The position numbers and the translations under genes are program-made. Shown piece by piece: positions 26,679-34,758 of a stretch of DNA of 64,000 nt. Numbering within the stretch: the first letter of the stretch is position 1; each line of letters starts with the position of its first letter. This DNA is from Paenibacillus sp. RC67 (GTDB lineage: Bacteria; Bacillota; Bacilli; Paenibacillales; NBRC-103111): contig NZ_CP125098.1 in assembly GCF_030020805.1 (NCBI RefSeq), forward strand, positions 1,344,001 through 1,408,000, read 5' to 3'. A model generated the notes under the pieces. That model saw only the letters and a program-made list of their open reading frames with translations, made no database searches and was not told where the DNA came from.

Positions 26679-27612
26679 TTGTTGTATGCGATAAACTAAC
26701 CGTTGGTTCAAGAACGGTCAAAGTACTGTTATAGGTATTGAGATTAACCACTGCTCCAATAGGTATGGCAGCCTTATAGATTCCATGAGCAGACGCCAGG
26801 TTTGTCATAAGTACCTTACCTATTGGAGCTAAGACTTCGTCGATCAGATCATTGTAGGATTTTCCATATGCCGTTTGGCAGTTTGTGCATTCACCCATTA
26901 CAATGCCAATGCAGTCATTAAGCTTTCCTGCAATTTTTAAATGATTAATCATTCGATACACTTTGTTTATGGGTTCGTGTGTTTCTTCAAGAAATACAAT
27001 TTTTCCTTTCGTGTCGATTTCATACGAGGTACCAAGCGAATCTACTATGGAAGAAAGATTACCTCCAACAATAGGCCCTGTCACATTCCCGACAACTTTA
27101 CTTGAAAGTAACCGATTTGGAGGGTTTCGGATAATTCTTGGAGCAATTACTCTAGAGGTCGCCTCAAAAAATTGATCGAAATTATAAGCCGGAGTAGTTG
27201 CATTAAAATCAAAAAGCAGCAAGCTGGAAAAGGTAACCAAGTTAGAAAATTGATATAAGGCATTCATTAATACAGAAATGTCACTGTAGCCGGTAAGTAT
27301 TTTAGGATTCGCAGCAATGACTTCGTAGTCTAAATGAGGGAGAATTCCGAGAACTCCTACCCCTCCTCTAGTGGGAAGAATCATATTCACTTTTTGATTC
27401 GTAAACATATTCATTAGATCGGATGCTCTTTGTTCATCTGTCCCCGCAAGAAAACCATCAACCGAATAGACATAGTTACCTACAACAACTTGAAATCCCA
27501 TACTCCGCAAAAAAGAAATACTATTATTGATCGTGTCAGAATGAAGTGGACTCCCTAATGTTACTATTCCTATGGTATCACCACGTTTCAAGATAGGTGG
27601 ATATACAGGCAT
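26671..27612 (-). CDS. LD-carboxypeptidase (peptidase S66, MccF-like)
   Basis: A 313-residue cytosolic serine peptidase. The nucleophile Ser110 lies in LTGYSDIS, the catalytic Glu is in the GKIVFLEETHEP strand region, and the His is near ASAHGIYKAA. The GGVGVLGILPHLDY and GPIVGGNLSSI segments are family hallmarks. The family removes the terminal D-Ala from tetrapeptides or cleaves microcin C-like peptides. AAGGAG upstream of ATG 27612 is preferred to the longer 27687 start. It is AT-rich and convergent with the P60 gene, giving a cell-wall recycling pair. Confidence 0.88.
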   Translation of the reverse strand: MPVYPPILKRGDTIGIVTLGSPLHSDTINNSISFLRSMGFQVVVGNYVYSVDGFLAGTDEQRASDLMNMFTNQKVNMILPTRGGVGVLGILPHLDYEVIAANPKILTGYSDISVLMNALYQFSNLVTFSSLLLFDFNATTPAYNFDQFFEATSRVIAPRIIRNPPNRLLSSKVVGNVTGPIVGGNLSSIVDSLGTSYEIDTKGKIVFLEETHEPINKVYRMINHLKIAGKLNDCIGIVMGECTNCQTAYGKSYNDLIDEVLAPIGKVLMTNLASAHGIYKAAIPIGAVVNLNTYNSTLTVLEPTVSLSHTTTI

Positions 27613-27754
27613 TATTCGACACTCTCCTTGTATATAATTTTCGTATATAAATTTATGTTCGGTAAGTGGAGATAATGCTTGGACCACACGGAAAGTCTGT
27701 GTATTAGGGGAATATTGGAAAAGAAATGAGCCTTACACGGCCGGATTGAGCGAT

Positions 27755-27772
27755 ATGCCGGGTCTGGTGCTT
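27755..27772 (+). repeat. Direct repeat, right copy
   Basis: Identical 18 bases to 25444-25461. The flanks are partly similar, but here the terminator stem is lost. It marks the right border of the AT-rich cell-wall gene pair. Confidence 0.7.
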
Positions 27773-27845
27773 ATTTGCAATAATATACTATAGGGCATTC
27801 ATGATAAGATGTAGGATATGAGAATAGCTTGAAAGGAGCGTTCTC

Positions 27846-28421
27846 ATGGATATTACATCTTTTTTGATTTACTGCATGATTGCTACTTTTACACCGGGAC
27901 CTACTAATCTCGTCATCTTGTCCACCGTTAATAATTATGGGACAAAAAAAGCAATGAAATATTCCTACGGAGCAACGGTTGGTTTTGGCTTATTACTTGT
28001 GATTTCCGCTGCTTTGAATAACTTGCTAATAACGGGCATGCCGAAAATACTAATTACCATGCAGGTCATCGGGAGCATGTATATGCTCTATCTAGCTTAT
28101 CTCATTTGCAAATCGGATTCGTCCAACCCAACGGTAAACCAACCGGCAACCTTTTTATCCGGTTTCTTGATGCAGTTCTTCAATCCTAAGGTGGTACTAT
28201 TTACATGGACTGTAATTCCCGCCTTTATTATGCCCCACTATAGTACGGCCCCTGCTGTAACGCTAAGTATTCTGGCGATAACTTTGATTGGCTTTTTAGC
28301 TTTTACAACGTGGGTGCTTTTCGGGACGGTCTTCAAACCGTTTTTACAGAAGCACAATAAGTTAGTAAGTGTTATGATGGCTCTATTATTAGTTTACGCC
28401 GCCATTATGATCTGGATGTAG
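27846..28421 (+). CDS. LysE family amino-acid exporter
   Basis: A 191-residue membrane protein with about six helices. The N-terminal FTPGPTNLVILSTVNNYGTKKAM is the LysE/RhtB signature. Later helices include GFLMQFFNPKVVLFTW. It exports amino acids or derivatives. AAAGGAGCG precedes the ATG. An AraC-type gene follows 26 bases later in the same direction and probably regulates it. Confidence 0.88.
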   Translation: MDITSFLIYCMIATFTPGPTNLVILSTVNNYGTKKAMKYSYGATVGFGLLLVISAALNNLLITGMPKILITMQVIGSMYMLYLAYLICKSDSSNPTVNQPATFLSGFLMQFFNPKVVLFTWTVIPAFIMPHYSTAPAVTLSILAITLIGFLAFTTWVLFGTVFKPFLQKHNKLVSVMMALLLVYAAIMIWM

Positions 28422-28447
28422 CTCAGCTTAAGTAGAGGTGTTGTGAA

Positions 28448-29224
28448 ATGGACCGTTTTCTCTATAAAAAGTCGGCAGGTATTACGGCCTTGTCAGCAAG
28501 TATGACGGAATTTAAATATAAAAAGCACGCTCACAAGGAGTATGCAATAGGCGTAACATTGCGTGGAATTCAACATTATCATATAGATGGCAGCTTACAA
28601 TTGTCTCATCAAAATGGCGTAATGCTTTTCAATCCGGAACAGGTCCATGACGGAATGGCACATGATAAGTCAGGCCTTGATTATGTAATGCTGTATTTTG
28701 ATCCGGAATTGCTCCTAGAGGTTATGGGGAAAAAGGAAATTGTGCGATTTTCCACCCCTATTGTGTACGATCATAGACTTGGACAACGAGTTGTCAGCCT
28801 TTCTCGAGCCATATTAAGCGAAAAAGACGAGGCGTTGTGCAGTGAATTGTTCTTATCCCTGACGGATTGTCTGGTTCAGTCGAATCTTACTTTGGACGAC
28901 AAGAAGGATAGTGCGATCATAAGAAAAGCAAAGGACATGATTCATGCAAACCTAGAACAAGTCCTCAAGCTGGATGAGCTCTGTACAGAGCTTGACTTAT
29001 CGAAATTTCAATTTATCCGGTTATTTAAGGCTCATACTGGCATTTCGCCTTATCAATACTTCCTTAATTGTAGAGTAGAACGTGCGAAGCAGTTAATCGA
29101 ACAAAATAGGGATATTTATTTAGCGGTAGCTGCATGCGGTTTTTTCGACTTAACCCATTTAAATAAACACTTTAAAAGCGTATATGGAACGACAGCGCTT
29201 GAATATATCTCACATATCCACTGA
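28448..29224 (+). CDS. AraC family regulator, LysE-linked
   Basis: A 258-residue protein. The AraC-binding cupin (KKHAHKEYAIGVTLRG, LFNPEQVHDG) is followed by a double HTH (LDELCTELDLSKFQFIRLFK, then YLAVAACGFFDLTHLNKHF). This type is commonly found beside LysE exporters. AGAGGTG precedes the ATG. It is probably a ligand-responsive activator of the exporter gene. Confidence 0.88.
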   Translation: MDRFLYKKSAGITALSASMTEFKYKKHAHKEYAIGVTLRGIQHYHIDGSLQLSHQNGVMLFNPEQVHDGMAHDKSGLDYVMLYFDPELLLEVMGKKEIVRFSTPIVYDHRLGQRVVSLSRAILSEKDEALCSELFLSLTDCLVQSNLTLDDKKDSAIIRKAKDMIHANLEQVLKLDELCTELDLSKFQFIRLFKAHTGISPYQYFLNCRVERAKQLIEQNRDIYLAVAACGFFDLTHLNKHFKSVYGTTALEYISHIH

Positions 29225-29286
29225 GACGACAAATCCCCCATCCGCTGTTGTAAGCGAATGAGGGAATGCTTCGAAGCACGATTACT

Positions 29287-30648
29287 TCATTCCTTGGCTT
29301 GCTTTTGGAGCTTTCGAACAACCCGCTCCCCAAGCTCTGCAGATGCTTGGTGCAGGTAGCCTAGCACGATGTTTCGCGTTTCGGAAGAAATGCCGGCAAG
29401 ATCGGCGGCCAGGTTATCTATCAAGTGTTCTTGCTGCAATGGCGCGAGAGCACGATAATATTGTCCGGCTTGCGTGAAGTCGTCTTGTTTAGGGATGTCG
29501 GAGCGTTCGAGGTGTCCTTCTACGAATCGCCCATTGCCGCTGGTTACAAGGGAAGCAGGCGTCCAATTCTGCTGATGATTGATCGGAATTTTGCGGAAGT
29601 CGGGACCGAGCCGCCGGCGCTGTGAATCCCAGTAAATATTAGCGCGCCCTTGCAGCATCTTATCATCCGATAATTCTGCGCCTTCCAGCAAGTTCGAAGG
29701 GGAGAAGGCCAGCTTCTCTACTTGCTCCATATAATGATCTGGATTGCGATTTAGTACTAATCTTCCGACCGGATGCAGGGGATATTGCCGCTCATCCCAT
29801 ACTTTGGTATCGTCCAGCGGATCATAGGGGAGAGAGGACTCGTCTTGGGGGTTCATCAGCTGTACATAAAGCCCATATTCGACGGTTTTACCTGCGGCTA
29901 GCGTATCGAATAAGTCCTTGCCGGCATAATCCGGATTCTCGCAGGCGAGCCGGTCCGCTTCTTGACGATCAATATTCTGAACGCCTGCAAGCGGCATCCA
30001 ATGGTATTTCACATAAGTACGGACGCCTTGAGCGTTTTTCCAGACGTATGTATTGACACTGTGACCCGGAATGTGGCGAAGACTCTTGACGGTACCCGCA
30101 TCGGAATAGAGCCAGACGAGAAAGTGGGTAGATTCCGGCGCTCGGGCGACGAAGCTCCAGAAGTGCTCAGGATCGAGGAGATTATTGACGGGTGACGGCA
30201 GGAAAGCCTTGATTGATTCCGGAAAACGGATCGGGTCCCGGACCAAGAATACGGGGATATGGTTGCAGACAAGATCAAACACGCCTTGATCCGTATAAAA
30301 TTTGGTGGCGAACCCGCGTACGTTGCGGGAGGTATCCGGCGTGCCTTTGTTGCTAACGGCCAAGGAGAATCTTACCGCAACGGGGACTTGTTGACCCGGG
30401 TGCTGTAAGAAACCAAGTTGTGTGTAAGCCGTCATAGCATTTACGGTCTCAAAATAGCCGAATGCGCCATAGCCCTTGACATGCACGGGTCTTTCCAACA
30501 GCTTCCCATGTATGAAAGTCTCCAGCGTTTCATGCAGAACGTTATCTTGTTCTAATATGGGACCACGTTTACCCACCGTCTGTGAATGAAAAGCAGCAGG
30601 TGCATCCTTCGACCGGTGGTCAGGGCGATTCTCATGGTTCTCGTTCAT
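29287..30648 (-). CDS. Heme catalase
   Basis: A 453-residue small-subunit catalase that decomposes hydrogen peroxide. The distal His is in RPVHVKGYGAFGYFE, the distal Asn segment reads FDLVCNHIPVFLVRDP (usually VGNN), and the proximal heme Tyr is in RANIYWDSQRRRLGP. AAGGAGG upstream of ATG 30648 is preferred to the longer start at 30711. A possible hairpin follows the stop. It is monocistronic. The CNH variant of the VGNN motif is unusual but keeps the first Asn. Confidence 0.9.
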   Translation of the reverse strand: MNENHENRPDHRSKDAPAAFHSQTVGKRGPILEQDNVLHETLETFIHGKLLERPVHVKGYGAFGYFETVNAMTAYTQLGFLQHPGQQVPVAVRFSLAVSNKGTPDTSRNVRGFATKFYTDQGVFDLVCNHIPVFLVRDPIRFPESIKAFLPSPVNNLLDPEHFWSFVARAPESTHFLVWLYSDAGTVKSLRHIPGHSVNTYVWKNAQGVRTYVKYHWMPLAGVQNIDRQEADRLACENPDYAGKDLFDTLAAGKTVEYGLYVQLMNPQDESSLPYDPLDDTKVWDERQYPLHPVGRLVLNRNPDHYMEQVEKLAFSPSNLLEGAELSDDKMLQGRANIYWDSQRRRLGPDFRKIPINHQQNWTPASLVTSGNGRFVEGHLERSDIPKQDDFTQAGQYYRALAPLQQEHLIDNLAADLAGISSETRNIVLGYLHQASAELGERVVRKLQKQAKE

Positions 30649-30777
30649 TACTCTACCTCCTTGTTGGCATGTGAGTGGTTTGGATATATTAAAAGGTATG
30701 AAAAGCTTCAATACGAATATGACAGTGTGGCGTTAAGAGATGATAGCTACAACAGCACTAGACTAGAATACAAAAGC

Positions 30778-30816
30778 AAAAAAAGCATTGACGCGGTTGC
30801 GGACAATGCTTTTTTT
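30778..30816 (-). terminator. Intrinsic terminator of the aminotransferase gene
   Basis: AAAAAAAGCATTG and CAATGCTTTTTTT form a stem around a 13-base loop, usable on both strands. It lies 61 bases past the leftward aminotransferase stop. Confidence 0.85.
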
Positions 30817-30876
30817 ACAGCAAGAACATGATGATTTACTGCGTATCTCGTAACAAGCTTTACCGAACGAAACACC

Positions 30877-32169
30877 TTAATTCCTGTCGGCCAAAATCTT
30901 TTTTATGCTAATTAATTGCACGCAAACACATAGTACTTCAATCGCTAATTTGAGTTCATGGATCGAGGGAAAAGTAGGAGCGATTCGAATATTCCGATCT
31001 TTCGGGTCGTTTCCATAAGGATACGTAGCTCCTGCGTTAGTTAAGGTCACTCCAAGCTCAGCTGCCATATGGACAACTTCTTTTGCGCAATGATCCAGCG
31101 TGTTGAGGCTGATAAAGTAGCCCCCATTGGGTTTACTCCACTCGGCAATATGTTTGCCGCCCAGCTCAGCTTCAAGATGCTGTAAAACTAAATCAAATTT
31201 AGGCTTGATAATAGCCGCTTGCTTTTGCATATGAACCTTGAGATGATCCAGACTTGGCAAAAATCGAACATGCCGAAGCTGGTTGATTTTATCTGGACCA
31301 ATCGTTTGAATTTCAAGCTGTTTTTTTATAAATTGAATATTTTCTTCACTGGATGCCAGCATCGCAACGCCTGAGCCCGGAAACGTTATTTTGGAAGTAG
31401 AGCTGAAAATATAAACACGGTTGGGGTATCCAGCAGTCTTGCAAGCCGTCAGGATATCTTTTAACGGATCGGGTGTATCAGTTAAATGATGAACCGTATA
31501 GGCATCATCCCAAATGATTCGAAAATCCCTTGCTTTTGTCTTCATGCTAGTGAGTCTATCCACGGTTTGATTGGAATAGGTAGTTCCCTCAGGATTGCTA
31601 TACTTGGGAACACACCATATCCCCTTAATGGATTCATCCTCATGTACAAGCTTTTCAACAGTATCCATATCCGGGCCATCCGGAGTCATGTCTACGGTTA
31701 TCATCTCGATATTCAACAGCTCGCAAATTGCAAAATGCCTGTCATAACCGGGACTTGGGCAAAGAAATTTCACTTTGGGGAGCTTCCCCCATGGTAATTC
31801 ACCCGCGCTGACACCAAGAAGCATCGCTCTGGATAGCGTATCGTACATCATATTCAGGCTGGAATTCCCGCCGATCATGATTTCATTGGGACTCACTCCG
31901 AGCATTTGAGCAAACATTTCTTTTGCTTCAGGTATCCCATCGACGCCTCCATAATTGCGGCAGTCCGTACCGTCTTTTGCCTTTAAGGGATCATTCGATT
32001 TTAAACTATCAAGCATTTCCATAGAGAGCTCAAGCTGTTCTGGGCAAGGCTTCCCTCGGGACATATCCAACTTCAGATTCATGGCCTTGTATTCATTGTA
32101 TTTTCCCAGTAATTCTTGCTGAATATTGCTTAATTCCTTTGTGCCTAGTTTAAAAAAATCGGTTTGCAT
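30877..32169 (-). CDS. Aspartate-aminotransferase-like PLP enzyme (PF12897 type)
   Basis: A 430-residue fold-type I aminotransferase. Its opening LDMSRGKPCPEQLELSMEML and NYGGVDGIPEAKEMFAQMLG match the PF12897 group (MocR-like, subgroup Ic aspartate aminotransferases). The PLP Lys lies in SSTSKITFPGSG, and the Asp/Tyr of the cofactor pocket in IIWDDAYTVHHL. It most likely makes aspartate from oxaloacetate. The gene is preceded by a T-box leader and a strong promoter, so its expression responds to uncharged tRNA. The last 15 or so residues (VCVQLISIKKILADRN) look unusual for the family. Confidence 0.85.
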   Translation of the reverse strand: MQTDFFKLGTKELSNIQQELLGKYNEYKAMNLKLDMSRGKPCPEQLELSMEMLDSLKSNDPLKAKDGTDCRNYGGVDGIPEAKEMFAQMLGVSPNEIMIGGNSSLNMMYDTLSRAMLLGVSAGELPWGKLPKVKFLCPSPGYDRHFAICELLNIEMITVDMTPDGPDMDTVEKLVHEDESIKGIWCVPKYSNPEGTTYSNQTVDRLTSMKTKARDFRIIWDDAYTVHHLTDTPDPLKDILTACKTAGYPNRVYIFSSTSKITFPGSGVAMLASSEENIQFIKKQLEIQTIGPDKINQLRHVRFLPSLDHLKVHMQKQAAIIKPKFDLVLQHLEAELGGKHIAEWSKPNGGYFISLNTLDHCAKEVVHMAAELGVTLTNAGATYPYGNDPKDRNIRIAPTFPSIHELKLAIEVLCVCVQLISIKKILADRN

Positions 32170-32209
32170 TTCCTTTTCCCCGCTTTCACTTCAATTTTAT
32201 AAGGAAAAA

Positions 32210-32530
32210 CCAAAAAACTCCCGTCTTCAAGAATATATCTTGAGGACGAGAGTTATTAGCTTCGTGGTACCACCTCGGTTTATCGATATGTTGCCATACC
32301 AACCTTTTCGGGTACGGCAATTCAGAAAGAAATTGATTATACCCTATCCCTGTAACGGGAGATCCCGTCGCAGCATCACTAAGAAAAGAATCTATCCTAG
32401 ATCCGTGCGAAGCTCCGAGCCTTTGTTCATTAAGATCCTTATTACTCCTTTCCACCGAACAGGAGCTCTCTGTAAATAACGGATCAAAATTACTTTTCTC
32501 TTCATAGCCGTCTAATGATAATTTGAAAAT
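32210..32530 (-). promoter_or_regulatory. T-box leader of the aminotransferase gene
   Basis: On the minus strand a Stem I-like region (AGAGAAAAGTAA, GATCC...GGATC, GGTGGAAAGGAG) is followed by the conserved T-box GAGGTGGTACCACG at 32276-32263. A terminator stem then forms from AACTCTCGTC and GACGGGAGTTTTTT (32254-32212). Uncharged tRNA would stabilise the antiterminator. The specifier triplet was not resolved with certainty; an AAC in TGAACAAAGG would fit Asn and an aspartate-family enzyme. Confidence 0.88.
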
Positions 32531-32560
32531 ATAGTAGCAAATGTAAGTTTGTTTTGTCAA
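32531..32560 (-). promoter_or_regulatory. Sigma-A promoter of the T-box transcript
   Basis: TTGACA (32560-32555) and TACTAT (32536-32531) with an 18-base spacer on the minus strand, directly upstream of the T-box leader. Confidence 0.8.
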
Positions 32561-32604
32561 CAGCTATCTTATTTCTGTCTGGGTTCTTCCGCTATCGTCA
32601 CCCT

Positions 32605-32829
32605 TTAGTTTAATAATAATGTGACTATCTGACTTGGTGAATCGAATAAGTATGTTGGATTTAATGGAAATAGTCTTTCTTTCTTGCCTTCACCCCATAG
32701 AGCGGCAATGCTAGTCATATTTGCAGCGTGGGTTGCCTGTATATCAGTCGGTTGATCGCCAACATAAAAACAATCACTTGGTTTCAAATTAAGTTTTTCT
32801 GCCAGCTGTAGTAAAGGAATTGGACTCAT
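32605..32829 (-). pseudogene. C-terminal fragment of a HAD hydrolase
   Basis: About 75 residues at the end of the leftward frame look like the C-terminal half of a phosphoglycolate-phosphatase-like HAD protein: PIPLLQLAEKLNLKPSDCFY with the motif III/IV segment YVGDQPTDIQATHAANM, then ALWGEG. The upstream half, with the nucleophilic Asp and the cap, is missing. In its place the frame runs into a Gly-X-Thr tandem repeat read on the wrong strand. The gene was evidently cut by a rearrangement. Confidence 0.75.
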
Positions 32830-32862
32830 TTTCCACTTACACCCATAATCTAAAAGTATGTA

Positions 32863-33006
32863 GGCCATACGGGCGGTACAGGCCATACGGGTGGTACAGG
32901 CCATACGGTGGTACAGGCCATACGGGTGGTACAGGCCATACGGGTGGTACTGGCAATACAGGCGGTACGGGCGGCACAGGTGGTACAGGCGGTACTGGTG
33001 GTACGA
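32863..33006 (+). repeat. Tandem repeat encoding Gly-X-Thr collagen-like units
   Basis: About eight degenerate 18-base units of GGCCATACGGGTGGTACA type, grading into 9-base GGCGGTACG units. On the plus strand the repeat encodes GHTGGTGHTGGTG and similar Gly-X-Thr triplets, as in bacterial collagen-like exosporium or surface proteins. One unit lacks a G (near 32907), which shifts the frame, and an in-frame stop lies upstream. It is therefore a fragment, not an intact gene. The C-terminus would be GTSRK. Confidence 0.75.
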
Positions 33007-33017
33007 GCAGGAAGTAA

Positions 33018-33842
33018 GCCAGCTCCCTTCGGGGCTCTCCGGCCACAGCAAGATTGTGATGATTCTCAAGCACCTTAGGCTGCATGATCTATACAATTCC
33101 TTTCCGATGAGGGGTGGATTGCCAGTTGGTTCACTATATGCCCGTATCCACCGGAAAGTTAATCGTTACTACGAATCACCATCATGAAAGTTTAAATGTA
33201 CATCATCATTCAGTCCCGAAAGCGCTGGTATGCTCCCGGCCATATTCGTGTTTCGTGTGCGTTTTTAATTGGAATTGAACCCATGACAGATCAGTAAATG
33301 TTGGCTTGTTGTGGAAGCCTTCAAAAAAAGGCGAACTGCTTTTTCCTCATTCTTAAGCTGCCGCAGCCGCATGAAATGAGTTACAGACACTGCTTGAGCC
33401 CAATCATATCAAAACGTGATACATCCCCGCAATCTCATGAACGTTGCCTGTCCCTCGCTGGACAGCTTTGCCGGTGACAAAAGAAAATGGCGACAAAGCC
33501 CATGATTCAAGGAACATGACTTCAACAGCGGCCGGAGTCCCACATCGATTCCTCCTCACGCACTAACATATGGGTTTATCCAAATAGGGTTTTAGTTTTT
33601 ACGGAAATTTTACGCAGCAGCCTATTTTTTCGCATCCGACAAGGTTCCCGCTTTTTTGCGTACAAATAGGCTATAATAGTGTCTGAATTGACCATGATGG
33701 ATCTCCATAGTTGCCGTATGATAAGAGTAGAGGATGCATGACAGGGGGCAACTCCGGACTCGACTCAACTATATGCCGAAACAACGTGTCCGCTGCTTTT
33801 GAAGCTTGTTTTACTTTGTAAAACTGTTAGGGGGTTTTCTAA
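33018..33842. other. Gene-free stretch before the AraC gene
   Basis: No convincing open frame in either direction. Minus-strand residues near 33080 (HHNLAVAGEPRRELAYF) look coding but have no start or family. A TATAAT lies near 33670-33676 without a clear -35. The rest looks like decayed sequence. Confidence 0.4.
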
Positions 33843-34736
33843 GTGGAGAGACAGTTACACAGCAGCCAATTTATTAAAGAGCAGTCGTTTCCGTTCTGGA
33901 TACGGCGTTTTTTTCATGATCATGAGCATGTTCCGCTGCTGCACGGCCATGACTTTGTCGAGCTGGTTTATGTCGTTCGCGGCGAAGCTCAGCATGTGTT
34001 CGAGGGAAGCTTCTATAACATCCGCTCTGGGGACGTATTTATTATTAATCCCGGAGAGGTTCATACCTACAGCATCAACCCCGGTAAGGAAATAGAGATC
34101 ATTAACTGCCTATTCCTGTCCGATTTGATTCAAGGAAAATGGCTTCAGGAGCTGGGCGTATCGCAGTCGATGGACTACTTTTATGTGCATCCTTTTTTGG
34201 ATAAAAGAGAGCGTTTTCATCACTGTCTGAATTTGAATGGTCAGGATGCGACCCGCACCCAATTTTTGCTGGAAACGATCATTCAGGAATTTGAGAACCG
34301 GCAACCAGGGTTCGAGCCGCTCATTCGGCTTCAAATGGTCGAGCTGCTTATTTTGTTATCCCGTGCCTACCGCCATGCAGAAGGACAAAACGGCAGGGAA
34401 AATGTGCGCAATAGCGCAAAACAGCTGCTTGTCCGACGGATTTGCGGTTATTTGGAACGGTATTACGATAAAAAAATTAGCATTTCCGACCTGTGCGAGT
34501 TATTCAATATCAGCTCCCGGCAGCTGAATCGGATTTTTAAAGAGTCGCTTGGCATAACCGTAGTGGACATGATTCATCGGATACGCATTGAAAGAGCGAA
34601 GCATTTATTGCTCGAAACCGATGAAAAGGTGATTACCATCGCCGGCCGCGTAGGTTATGAGGATCCTGCCTTTTTCAGCAGACTGTTCCATCGAGAGGTA
34701 GGCTGTTCACCCGGCAAATACCGGGAAACCTCGTAA
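33843..34736 (+). CDS. AraC family regulator heading the large catabolic cluster
   Basis: A 297-residue one-component regulator. The cupin domain contains HGHDFVELVYVVRGEAQHVF and GDVFIINPGEVHTYS. The C-terminal double HTH contains ISDLCELFNISSRQLNRIFK and ITIAGRVGYEDPAFFSRLF. The start is GTG 33843 after AGGGGG. A sensor kinase gene follows 22 bases later, so three regulators are stacked here. It likely activates the importer operon in response to a sugar. Confidence 0.88.
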   Translation: MERQLHSSQFIKEQSFPFWIRRFFHDHEHVPLLHGHDFVELVYVVRGEAQHVFEGSFYNIRSGDVFIINPGEVHTYSINPGKEIEIINCLFLSDLIQGKWLQELGVSQSMDYFYVHPFLDKRERFHHCLNLNGQDATRTQFLLETIIQEFENRQPGFEPLIRLQMVELLILLSRAYRHAEGQNGRENVRNSAKQLLVRRICGYLERYYDKKISISDLCELFNISSRQLNRIFKESLGITVVDMIHRIRIERAKHLLLETDEKVITIAGRVGYEDPAFFSRLFHREVGCSPGKYRETS

Positions 34737-34758
34737 TTCATATCCGGGGAGGCTGCTT

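Noticed and set aside
32863..33006. CRISPR-like array of short repeats
   Set aside because: The units are contiguous and degenerate 18- and 9-base tandem repeats without spacers and encode Gly-X-Thr, so this is a coding-type tandem repeat.
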